From assembly GCA_037447605.1 (NCBI GenBank), contig CM074818.1:1681972-1716116 (forward strand): a stretch of 34,145 bases of DNA, in the 5' to 3' direction. Shown piece after piece: positions 10,154 to 21,600 of the stretch (its first letter is position 1; the number at the start of each line of letters is the position of its first letter). The position numbers and the translations under genes are program-made. A model generated the notes under the pieces. It worked only from the letters and a program-made list of their open reading frames with translations, ran no database searches and was not told the DNA's origin. This stretch comes from Zygnema circumcarinatum. Lineage: Eukaryota > Streptophyta > Zygnematophyceae > Zygnematales > Zygnemataceae.

Positions 10154-12975
10154 CCCTCTCTCCTCTTTCTCTCCCAAGACATTTCAGTTTGGCAAGTCTA
10201 TTTTGAGTGTTTTTTTGGCACATTTCCAAACCCTAATTGTGTTCCATGCTGACTGAGTGCAGGTGATTTGGAACACACGCATTTGGTGAAGGGGCTGGAC
10301 TTCGCTCTCCTTCAGAAAGTGCGGAGCGAGTTGGAACACAAGCAGGGCGAGGAGGGGGATGAGAGACTGCCCAAGTGAGGGTCTCCCAATCTCTCTCTCA
10401 AAGCTCGCAGAAACAATGCACCTTTAGAACATTCAAATTTCAAAACACCAAGATGTTAAAATTCCTCGAGTTTAAAAAATGTAAAGATGAGGGGGTTTGT
10501 CTGTGCATTTGTCGGCATGGAAACTGGTTTTTTTACTTCCAGCTTCTGTTGAATATATGGATAGGGCTCCTGGTAATGAGATTGTAGCGATGAGGGTGTG
10601 AGTGGGAGACATGAGTTTGCAGAGCAGCTGCATGTTGCTTCAGGATGAGTTTTTTCAGTCTCTAAGTAAAACCTTCATTGGGGGGAGGACAGAGAGAGGA
10701 GAGAGGAGAAAGCGATGATTTTCCGGAGCACCATGGCTAAGGTGAGTGGCCGAAAAGGAGGCGTGGAAGGAAGGTGGGAGAGAGGCATACATTGGGAGGG
10801 AGCGGAGCTGAGTGAGTGAGAGAGAGGGATGGGAATGAACATAGCCTCGGCAGATAGAGAATACGGAGAGGGTGGTGTGGTGAAGAAAGAAAATTTGTCG
10901 CATTGTGTAGAGGGAAAGTTCCTATGATGGGGAGAGGAGTGGGAGTGAAGGAAGGTGGGAGGAGGGAAGGGAGACGGACTATGAGGGTTGGAGAGGAGAG
11001 AGGGGAGAGGGGCGAGGGAAGAGAGGCCACAAATGCTTAATATGCATCTTTGGTTAAATTATAGCAAAGAAAGTGCTCTAGTATAGGCCCTTAATTGTGA
11101 ATGTGTAGGCGTGACATGTGACAGGCAGTTTATCAGCACCTTGTGAAGCCTCCGGTGGTCAAAAAAGTCAACGAAATGTTTCTGAAGGGGCGGACCCTTT
11201 ATGTCTTTGACATGGTGAGGGGGAAAGGCAGCTTCTGAACCCTTCTGCTTGTTCAGTTACAAATTCGTTTTTGTATTTGATTTTTCCATGGCACATGGAA
11301 CCTCCCTTTTCCTTGTATTGTTTGCTGCTCTATTTTCACCGCTCCCCTTTATGGGCAGTGTCAGAGTGACAAGAGGGAGGGCCTCTCTTTGCAGGACGAA
11401 GAGTTCGGTCATGAAATTCCCACAACGGTTGTTCGAAGCAAAGACGATTGCCCCCCTCCTGAGGTGAGTGCGGACCGGCCTCTCTCGTCTGTCTCTCTCT
11501 CTCTCTCACGCCTCTCTCTCCCAGTCTCACGTCCCTCGCTCTCCCTCTCACGTCTCTCTCTCTCTCACGTCTCTCTCAATCACGACTTTCTCCCTCACGT
11601 CTCTCTCTTTCACGTCTCTGTCTCTCTCACCTCTCGCTCTCTCTCACACGTCTTTGTCTCTCTCACGTCTCTCGCTCGCTCTCTCACGTCTCTCTCTCAA
11701 TCACGTCTTTCTCTCTCTCACTTCTCTCAACGCCTCTCAAATCTCTCACATTTTTCACATCTCCCTCGTCTCTCACAACACCAGTCAACCTAAAGGCCAG
11801 TCTGTATAGGAAAGTGACATAAAGAGGACCGAGAGTTTACTTCTCTTCCCTCTCAAATAACTTGAAACATCATACATGGCACCATGTTGAAAGTCTTTTT
11901 GTAGGGCTACATTGTTCTAGGACTTTTTATGTTAAGTTAGTTAATTGCAGTATCTTCGCTGGAGACTTGAGCATGGCTATGTGAGAAAGCTGTAAAACAT
12001 CCTCATGATAATGAAAAGGAATTTCGATGTTCACTTTGTATGGCTTCTCCGTTGCAGGATACGATTTCCGTTTCCGTGGACAGTGCTGTGCTGGAACGAA
12101 TTTCGCGAATCATGTCATATCTCCGTCTCGGCGGCTCTGGAAAAGTGAGAGAGAAATGAGAAAATAAGAAAATAATTATAATAATAATAATAATACGATA
12201 ATTTCAATTTTTCGTAGAGAAACGTAGAGGTTTTACTGAATTGGGCCTTTCCTGTTGCAGACACTGAAGAAGAAGAAGAAGGAGAAGGAGAATGGAAAAG
12301 GTGAGTGCGAGAGAGGAAGAGGAGAGAGAGGATGAGGAGGAGAGAGAGGAAGATTGAAAACTGGAAATCTCTTGACTCCCCTCAAGCCGCTCTCGAACCC
12401 TCTCATGAAACATGCCAAAATTGCATCGAAATTTGATAAAACTTGCAAGCCTTGTTGAACTTGATTGAGATTCTCTTTCCTTTCTTTTCTTTTCTTTCTT
12501 CTGTTTTTTTTTTTTTTTTTTTTTCTCCGCCAGCTCTTTTGCTGCCAGGTGTTGTTCCGAGCATAGCCGAAGATGGTCTCACTGAAGAGGAAGAACCTTC
12601 TAGAAGCTCCGCAGCCAATGGGAGAGCTTCTCTCTCTCTCCCTCTCCCACCTCCCCCTCCTCTTCCTCCTCCAGGGCCTCGAGATGAAGAGGATGACATT
12701 TTTGTTGGAGCGGGAACTGACTACAAGGTCGAGCTTCCAAATAAGAGGAGAGGGGGGGAAGAGGGAGAGGGTGGGAAGCAGGAGAAGATGAGGATGAGAG
12801 GAGAGAGGGGAGGGAAGGGGAAGTACTTTGAGCAGTCGAGTGGGCTGGAAGAGCTCCCTCCCCCTCCTCCTCCCCCTCCGGGAGAGGCTATGCCTGCTCT
12901 CCCTCCACCTCCGCCTTTCCCTCAACAGTGGGAGGTGAGTTTCCGGGAGTGTCTCTCTCTCTCTCTCTCTCTCCC

Positions 12976-13023
<48 letters not shown>

Positions 13024-14859
13024 CTGCTTTTGTGTTAGTTTCTTTATGTTCAAAGCCCTGAGATTCACAGGACTAATCTCTTCCTCCCAAAAGGTCCAAA
13101 AGTGGAGGAGCCCCTCAAGCTCAAGAATCCCTCTTCTTTGATTGCTCTGCAACGCTTACAAACTGTGAAAACATCATTTTTTTTTGGAAAAAATGTCATC
13201 CTTACATTTCGCCTTTTGTTCCTTCCAAGTGTCCTATCATCAACTCTTCCTATTTCCCCACATATTGTCCTCCGTATGCAGAGCGGATACCCTCCCGCTG
13301 TGCAGGGCCCTTCCTTCCCCCCCCAACAGGGAGGGTGGGAGGACTACCCTCCCCCTCCTCCCGCGGGAGAGGAGTTCGGAGGAGGGGGAGTATGGCCCTC
13401 CTCTGAAGCTCAGCCAAGTCAGTTAACCGACCAAACCTACCCGCAGTATTCCGGCCACTATGCAGCCGCTTATCCACAGGGATACCCCGATGCTAACAGC
13501 ACATGGTATGACAGTAATGGGGGGCTAGTAGCACCCTCAGAGGGAGCCGATATGGGTATGGATGAACTGCCTCCTCCTCCTCCTCCGGGTGATCCCTTCC
13601 CATTGGGTGATCCAAGGGCATCTCGTGACCCGAAGTTTATGAGTCAGGAGGAGAAGGATAGGGGCATGGGGTCGGTTTTCCTAAGGGATGACAATCGGCT
13701 TATAGGGAAGAAGGAGCAGGATATGAGGGAGAGAGATCCGGCGTTTGTATCAGAGAGCTATTCGGAATGCTATCCCGACTATAAGGGATTTACGAGGGAG
13801 GTTGTGGAGAGCGATGACGAGGAAGACTTGTCGAAGATGGACCAAGGCAGTAAGGTGGGTGTGGTTTTTGCTTCCATGGGGAGGGGTGTTCCTGCCATTC
13901 ATGTTCTCATGTTTTTTTTCATACACTTTCATGTATGGTCCGTGCATCCTTCCCTGCATGCACTCATGCATGCTTTATGTGCTCTCTCCCTTGTGGGTTT
14001 TCCCGCAAACCCTTGAACATGCCCTCATGCCTGCACGCACCGATGCACTCATGTATGCCTCCATATGTTCTCATGGCATCGCACACGCCCTCACGCATCC
14101 TCTTGCTTATATTCACTCTCACGCATGCTCCATGCTTCCTCACACCGTCCCATACATCAATCTCACGCATGCCCATGCCATGCCATGCCTTAAATTTCCC
14201 CAACCATCCCTCTTTCAATGAAGCGCCATGAACGCATCATACCACCATATCCATCCATGCCTTCCACAAAATCTATCTGTCCTTGCCTTCCTTAGCTCTC
14301 ATCCACCATGCCTTCCTCAGTATCCGTCCATCTATGCCTTCATCAACACCCATCAATCTATCCCTTTTAAACATCCATCCATCCATCCATCCATCCATCC
14401 ATCCATCCATCCATCCATCCATCCATCCACCCATCCATCCACCCATCCATCCACCCATCCATCCATCCATCCACCACCCATCCAACCATCCATCCACCAC
14501 CCATCCATCCATCCATCCACCACCCATCCATCCATCCATCCACCACCCATCCACCCATCCATCCATCCATCCATGCCCTCTCTCTGCCTGTGCAGGCGAA
14601 GGGGCGGCTCCACCAGTGGGACTTTGAGACGGAGGAGGAGTGGACGCGCTACAACGAGAGCAAGGAGGCGATGCCCAAAGCCGCCTTCCAGTTCGGCGTT
14701 AAGACTGCGGACGGCCGCCGAACGCGCAAGTCCGGAAAGGACCGCGAGCAGAAGCTGAACAACGAGCTCCATCAGATCACCAAAATCATGGAGAGGAGAA
14801 AGAAGGATGGGGACGACGACTATGGAGAAGAAACTCCGAACAAAAAGACGCGCTACTGA
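8548..14859 (+). CDS. RED: RED/IK family spliceosomal protein
   Basis: RED partners SMU1 in the spliceosomal B complex and acts in pre-mRNA splicing in the nucleus. Thirteen exons join in frame to 741 aa: 8548-8747, 9034-9165, 9529-9687, 9929-9978, 10263-10374, 10693-10741, 11125-11214, 11395-11463, 12058-12144, 12261-12300, 12534-12934, 13282-13854 and 14596-14859. Family blocks appear in order: [128 protein letters not shown] and the final KKTRY. Exons 11-12 (residues about 330-654) carry a Pro/Gly-rich region where animal RED has RE/RD repeats. The start has a GCCGCCATGG context. Intron placement is well supported, because phases agree throughout. Confidence 0.95.
8755..8945. repeat. CTC/TCC-rich triplet tract in RED intron 1
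   Basis: A pyrimidine-rich stretch built from CTC, TCC and TAC triplets on the sense strand, just after the exon 1 donor. The serine- and leucine-rich frames it creates are not genes. Confidence 0.85.
10072..10152. repeat. (CT)n microsatellite in RED intron 4
   Basis: About 80 bp of pure CT on the sense strand between the exons ending at 9978 and starting at 10263. Confidence 0.97.
10742..11033. repeat. Purine-rich (GA/GGA) stretch of RED intron 6
   Basis: GAGAGG, GGGAGG and GAAGG words dominate the sense strand here. This runs against the pyrimidine bias of the other RED introns. No exon-like frame is apparent. Confidence 0.7.
11481..11780. repeat. CTCTCTCACGT minisatellite in RED intron 8
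   Basis: An irregular array of units resembling TCTCTCTCACGTC, with variants CAATCACGT and TTTCACGT, runs about 300 bp on the sense strand and begins near the exon 8 donor. Long serine/leucine frames across it are repeat products. Confidence 0.9.
12951..13021. repeat. (CT)n microsatellite in RED intron 11
   Basis: CT dinucleotide with two CCCT interruptions on the sense strand, starting 17 bp after the exon 11 end. Confidence 0.95.
13986..14215. repeat. CTCACGCATGC / CATGCC word repeats in RED intron 12
   Basis: Loose repetition of CATGCC, CTCATGC and CTCACGCATGC words. It grades into the CATC minisatellite downstream and does not code. Confidence 0.6.
14372..14574. repeat. (CATC)n / CCATCCAC minisatellite before RED exon 13
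   Basis: Pure CATC units lead into a higher-order unit CATCCATCCACCACC of about 20-24 bp repeated several times. The array ends about 20 bp before the acceptor at 14595, so it occupies the branch-point and polypyrimidine region of this intron. Confidence 0.95.
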
Positions 14860-16064
14860 GACGTGGACGGGAGGGATGGGGATTGGGATGAAGGCGGTTT
14901 TGTTGTTGGGGAGATTTTTTTCTTGGAGTTTAGACGGGTTTAGGGTTCAGGGTCGTTAGGATTCACGAGTGGCTGGAATAAAGCTGCGGATGTGGGCCTT
15001 TTCGTCATTGTGTCGGCAACTTTTGTGCCTTTGTGAAGGAAGAGGCGCTACCAACAAGGCAGATTTCAAAGTGACCGTGGAGGAGAACGAGGGCTCTCAA
15101 AACTGCGAGGCTCTAATCAGCAACTCCTCTTGTAGTAAGGTTAATTGTAAAGATGAATGACACAAATCCTAAAAATTACAAAGACGCCCCCTAAAACTCA
15201 GAGGACCCAAGATCTTAGAAACTAAAAAGCCGTGATGAACTAAAAAACCTTTGAGGAGGCTTTGCAATCTATCCGCATGGACACCGACAGCATCCAATGA
15301 ACGCTCTGTGACCATTTCTCTGAGATAGTTGTCAAAATCCCATGTTCTATGTGAACCTACGTGACAATAAGAGGCTCCGCTTCCGTGACAGTACATGGTG
15401 TCACAATTCCTCCCTCCCTGTACCTGAGAGAGGAGGGGGGGGCGGCGAGAGAGTGGCGAGCAAGAGAGGGAACGAGAGCCAGCGGAAGAGGAGCATGCAG
15501 AGCTCCGTTCCCTCCTCCCTCTATTTCCTTCTCCCTGTCCCGCCCTCTCTCTCTCCGTCTCTCTTGCTTCTCTTGTCCTAGCCTGCCATCCGCTATTGCA
15601 TCAATAGCGTGCATTTGCTTAAGGGCCATACAAAACCATGTTTGGAACTGTCGGGAAAAAGCGAATGAAGAGTGGATTGGCATCGACGACGCCTTTGAAA
15701 GTGGGCATTCCAACGAAACAAATAAGGCGTTTCTATGACCATACCGGAATACCCCATCAATCAAGATTTTGCTCATGTCTCGCGCTGCGGGAATCGACAA
15801 AACTTTTGGACAAAATCTTCTCATCGAGACAAAATTTGGACCAAAATTGAGTGTTCAGTCACTATACAAAGCACTCTGCACAGAAGACATAAGAGGGGGA
15901 ATGGAGAGTGGGAGAGAAAGGGAGGGAGAAAGAAAGAGCGAGGGAAAGCCGGGAAGAGGGAGAGGGCGGCGGGGGAATGAGAGGGACGGAAGGAAGGAGA
16001 GGAAGGCAGTGAGGAGGAGGGAGAGAGGTGGGCTGCGCAGTAGACTAAGTCTCGCTTCGCCAGT
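14860..16064. other. Convergent intergenic region between RED and PPOX
   Basis: The 3' flanks of RED (+) and PPOX (-) meet here. A telomere-like GTTTAGGGTTCAGGG word lies just after the RED stop (about 14938). GA-rich patches lie at 15428-15490 and 15895-16030. Open frames of about 125-155 aa exist on both strands but match no family I know and are compositionally odd. I see no RNA gene or transposon domain. Confidence 0.5.
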
Positions 16065-18585
16065 CTATGCCACAGTGAAGACCTGCCTCCCCTGTCTGCT
16101 CGCACTCAGATCAGAAATGAGCCGCCCGGCGGCCTCGTGCCCCGAAGCGAGGGCCTTTCCCACCGCCAAGCCGCCCCTGTGGTTGCCTGAAAGGGGGCAA
16201 AGGGGGCGAAAAAAAAAAAGACGAAAGAAAAAAAGAAGAAGAAAAGGAAAACCAAAGAAGGGTGAGGTTCAAGGTCCCATAAAAGGGTCGATTAAACGAA
16301 CTACAAACTACAATCAAACAAACTGCAAACTACAAGCAAACAACCAACAAAATATAAAGTACAGAACTACGAACAAACAAACTACAAACTAACTACAAGC
16401 AAACAAGCAACTACAAACTACAAACAACAAACGAACTACAAACTTGAAAACCTTGACAACCCTAAGAGGTCCTGAAAAGTCTGAGGACCTCCAGTGTGGG
16501 TTTTACTTAGTGGGTTTCTGTTCGTTTTCAGTCTGCATGTTTTGCCACAGCCTTGGAAGCTCTACCCTTGGCACTGAAGCTTTCAGCCATGCATGCATTA
16601 GGCGCTTTGCTTTCTGCCGTGTCCCGGTATAAAAGCCATAAGGACAAGGGAATGCTCAGTATTGAGAGGGAGAGGGAGAGGGGGAGGGAGAGATTAATCC
16701 ATAAGGTAGCGTACCTGCATAGTAGAAGCCGGGTAAATCTTTCTCAAGTTTCTCAATGGCTTCCAAAACTTTGCCATACCCAACGCCATATTCAGGAAAC
16801 GCTTCCTTCCACGCAACATGCCTGCATCGACGAACATGAGAAAGTGAAAAATAGTTTTTTGAGACGAGAGGGTAAAAGTGAACGTGCATTGGAGAAGGGG
16901 GAGAAGCTGACCGAAGCGCCAAGGAAGAGGAGAGGAATGAGAAAGAAGGGAAGCAGTTGAAGTAGGGGCATTCGGATACGAAGATGCAGAGGCAAAGGAA
17001 TGATGATGGAGAGGGAGAACCGCATGGTTACATGAAATGAAAATGAGAATTTGTGCTATTGAAAGTAGATCATTTACCGGCTGAACACGGGAGGATTTAC
17101 CACTCCCACAAGCTTCTGCAGGTCCCTTACTGCCATCTTTTGCAGCTCCTCTCTGTTCCCCCTCGAAAAACAGAACTAGATGTTATGAAAAAACGACGGG
17201 CCTTTCTTAAAATGAAAGGCCATCCACAGCATCAATTATGTAATAAGAGTAGGAACAGAGAATACGAAATCGCCACTTCCACAGTTACTAGGGTTCATTT
17301 TTAGGGTTACAAGAGCGAGCCTTTGTAGCTTACGAAGGCCGAAGGGCCAATTCGCGGTTTCGGCTCCCTCCGATGAAAGTCGTATAGAGGACGTGGCCGG
17401 AGGGAGCGCGATCGGGAAACATGAAGGAGGAGAAAAGAGTGCCTATCTCCCACCCGAAGAGATATCAGGAAGCAGAGGGAGAGGGAGAGAGAAAAAGAGA
17501 GAGAGAGAGAGAGAGATACAGAGAAAGGAGGAGGGAGAAAGAGAGAGAGGAGACGGGGAGGGGGAGGGGGAGGAGGAGGGGGAGGGAGAGGAGAAGGGGA
17601 GGGAGAGGGAGAGGAGGAGGAGGGGGAGGGGGAGGAGAAGGGGGAGGAGGGGAGGGAGGGGGATGGGGAAGGAGAGGGAGAGGGAGAGGGAGATGGAGAG
17701 GGAGAGGGAGAGACAAACAAAGAGAGCCCCCGTTTCTAGAGCCTTTAGCCCTTACCAATGCTGTTTAAGCGGCTCGGTCCTTGCTCTACGCTGGGCACTA
17801 AAACCCCAAACCCCGGCAATGGCTTTTCGATATCTTGAGTCCGAAATGCAGTGAATATCATGCTCATGGGTTGATACACAACGGGAGGAATTTTGGGCAC
17901 ATAGGGGAGTCCATCCTTCACTATTTTCACTCGTTGGAGCTTGTAGAGAGGGGCCTGGAAGAGGAAAAAGAGATAGCCTCGTTTATGTAAGTTAGAGAGT
18001 TTCCTATGCTTTTAAAAGGTTTTGAAATTTTCAAAAGTAAAATAAAATGGGTTGAATTATGAAGTTTCAGAACGCGGGTTTGGCTGAATTTTTAGAGCCA
18101 AGCTGGGGGTGCTTGAAAAGACTTTTCCGGATTTTAAAAATGATTCGGTCTCAAATGAAAGCTCGACTTAAATTGGATAGAGAGTATAGCGAGACCAGAT
18201 CTATAATTTCAGCACAAATTACCTCTTAAAAAACTCACATCTGACCATCGACTGGGCTCTACATTCACACGGCCAATCTTACATCCTCCCAAAACCCACA
18301 ATTTTCCATTGCTGATGCTATGTCAAAGCATCAAAGGGAGGCAGAGGGCAGAGGGAGAGAGCTCTTCCACCGTGACAATGACTGCGTCGAAGCGCTGCTC
18401 CGTCTCCCTCTTCTCTCCCTGAGGGAGAGAGGCTACGCTCCATCCCGGCCCTCCCTTCTGAGTGCAGGCCAACTCCTGTACGGAGCTGTTCATTCGGAGC
18501 TTCTCGCGTCCAATGCGGTCTGCGAGGGCGTTTGGGAGAGTCTGCGAAAAAAGCAATGAGAGCAGCCATTGGAGCTTGATACTTG

Positions 18586-18654
<69 letters not shown>

Positions 18655-21600
18655 CACACTCTCTGTCTCCCCTCACCCTCACTTAATTTCTCCCACAAGT
18701 CTGAACCAAAGATCACATTTTTTTCCACATAGAAACTCTGCCCACCTGCATGCCTCCTAAGAACGAAAACGAGCCTTTCGCTGGTTTCCGTTTCAGTTCC
18801 GTTTCCGTTTTGCTCGCCTTGCTTTTGCCCAAAGTGGCAGAAATAGCTCCGAGGAAAAGAGAGCCATGGCTGCATTCAAAGGCCCAATTTCTAACCTCAC
18901 TTCAAGATTCTAATAAGAATCAGAAATGATTGAAGGTTCATATAAGGGGAAAGGATATTTGCATGAGAGAAAAAAGTTATTGACATGATTCGGTGACTGT
19001 TTTACCTCCGTTCCAATTCCAAAAGTTGAGGATAATTGTGTTTCACCTGTGGCAAAAGATTCACCTCCTCATCAATTCAAAAACTTGAACCCTACAAGAG
19101 CTCAAAGGGCTAATGCACTGGTGTCCCTTAAAACAATTCAAACTAAAAATATTCCAACATTTCTGTTTTTTTCCAAACTAAAAATGGCACATATCGTAAT
19201 GTCATACTTGTATTTAAAGAGTGAGAGACACAGGCTATGTCACCATTCGTCCTCTCTTCTACTTATGTTAACAAAATTAGGTTTGTCAAAGGGAATGGAT
19301 ATGCTGCTCCTACAATGAAAGTCTCATAAAAAGAAAGCTTATGGCCAAAGAGCAGAAAGCGGAAAAAGGAAAGGAAAGGAAGTCTAATACTGAGGGGGAG
19401 GGGGAGGGGGAGGGGAGGGGGGGAGGGGAGGGGAGGGGGAGGGGGAGGGGAGGGGGAGGGGAGGGGGAGGGGAGGGGGAGGGGAGGGGGAGGGGAGGGGG
19501 AGGGGAGGGGGAGGGGAGGGGGGAGGGGAGGGGGAGGGGAGGGGAGGGGAGGGGGAGGGGAGGGGAGGGGGAGGGGAGGGGAGGGGAGGGGAGGGGAGGG
19601 GGAGGGGAGGTGAGGGAAAGGGCAAAACCCAGAGTCCATACTGAAAGTGAGTACGGATCGGAGCCCGCCGTGCCGGAACAAAAGGGGTCGGCAAAATATT
19701 CGACAGGCTGCAGATAATAGAGATCCATAAAGAAGGAGTATTATGCAAACCATTCGTCTGTAGAAATAGCTTTTGCAGTCAGACTTTTTGTAGGAAGTCC
19801 AGCCCATGTTTGAGTATTCCATCGATAGTTACATGTAAGTTTGTTGAAAGGGGGGAAAGGTGGAGGAGAGAGAGAGAGAAGGGTACCTCTTGGCCCAAAT
19901 GGCGGTACAAGAAGTCTCCCAAACTGCATTCCAGCCGCCAAACTTAGTCAGCCTCCACATCCTAAGAAGGTCTAATTGCCGAAAAGGCATGCAGAGGAGG
20001 GAGTGAAACATTGCACGTGCAGAGAGAGAGAGAGAGGAAGAGAGAGAGAGAGTGATTGAGAGAGAGAGAGAAATAGAGAGAAAGTGGCAGGAGGGAAGGA
20101 GGGAGGGCAGACTACTCTCCTATACTGGACCTTCCGTACCTTTCCTCTGTCTCAACCTCTCCGGGAATATGAGGCCTCCGCTTCCACATAAAGGGCTCTG
20201 CCAGTAATCGCAGCTGCAGGCAGACAAGAGAGAGAGAGAGAGAAAAAAAAAAAAAACATTTTCCAGTCTCTAAGATGTCATATTTAGGAAGGCTGCATCA
20301 AGCAGATAACGGAGGAACCCTTCCTTATAGTGGTTGACCAAACTTGAGCATCTTCCAAACTAGGCCAAGTATCCTCTTAAGCTCAATACCCACGTTTTCC
20401 CTTTTCTGATGTATATGGTTCGGCTTCTTAGGAGGCTTACCTTGGCGGAGGTAGAGAGCAAATTTGTGGTGAAGAAGCCCAAAGGGTTGGTAGGCAGCTG
20501 CATCCAAACAGAGCTTCAACTGAAAGCTGAGCTGTGTGCTACCTAATTGGTAGAGGTGGGAGGGGGAGAGAGAGAGAGGGAGGGGGCGGGAGAGGGAGAG
20601 GGAGAGGGAGCGGGAGCGAGAGAACGAGAGAGGAATAAAGAAAAAGGGGGAAAAGGGGTCCAAAAAAGGTGAGGGTTCAGGGTTTCTGTTGACCTGCACG
20701 GGTTTTCCATCTCGCACAATGAAGCGCTTGTTCTGTTGGCGGGGCTGCACAAAGAAACAAAAGTCTACTTCAAAAAGTTGAGAGTTTAAGCTTGACAAAT
20801 GGCTCTTAATTCCCTTTGAAGAAAACGAAAACAACATAAATAAAGACTAAAAAGTTGCTATATTATCTCGTCGTACCTGCAGGCATCAAGAAAACAAGAT
20901 GGAAGCATTCTTTGGAACAAGCTAATGCATGGAAGCCTGATGAATGCACTTACAAATACTCGCTTCTCTTCCAGCTGAAGCTCTTCTATCAGCTTCCCAA
21001 CAAGAGGGCTGTTCTCGGCCTGCACGTGCACAGCCATCAAGGCTTATCGCTTACAACAAGAGCCATACTTGCATACATAGTTTCCATCAAACAAAGAGAA
21101 TTTTGACAAAAGGATAGTGGAGAAAAGACGACGGTTTCACGAGTTGCTCATTTGCTTCATCATGAAGACCTTTACAAATTGCAGTGGAAGAAAGAAAGAA
21201 CCTACTCAATGTTGCAGCCTTTCCAAAGTGGCTTTGCATGGTTTAACTACTTCTGCCTTCACATGGAGGGTGAATTGCATACCATAGTGTTGGCTCCTGT
21301 ATCCCAAATGAAGCCATCTTTGCTGCAGCTCTGGATGACGCCACCAGGAGCGCTTTGGCTATCAAAAATAGTCACATTCAAACCTTCCTTGTTCAGGCGA
21401 TACGCTGCTGCTAGGCCACTGCAGGTACTCCAACGAAGAAAGAAAATCAAGGAGGAAGAAAATTAGCATACCTTCAAATTTCATGGAGAACTGTAAAGAT
21501 GAGGGTGAAAATTCTAGAAATAAAAGGGATAAGGATATGGCAATAGACATTAAGAGGCTTCTCTGAGCAATTATCTTTGAAGCACTGTACTGCTGAGATT

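Noticed and set aside
13102-14016. A 304-codon open frame read as one gene
   Set aside because: Only 13282-13854 is RED exon 12. The start and end extend into introns past a good acceptor and donor.
14228-14772. IHPSIHPS and DGWMDGWM repeat frames
   Set aside because: These are translations of the CATC minisatellite in a RED intron.
15357-15824. A 155-codon minus-strand frame between RED and PPOX
   Set aside because: No conserved block, overlap with an open frame on the other strand and a low-complexity Arg/Glu end. I could not support a gene.
19263-19822. Minus-strand proline-rich frames of 114-170 codons
   Set aside because: They read through the GGGGA satellite. Only the short [16 protein letters not shown] part is real, as a PPOX exon.
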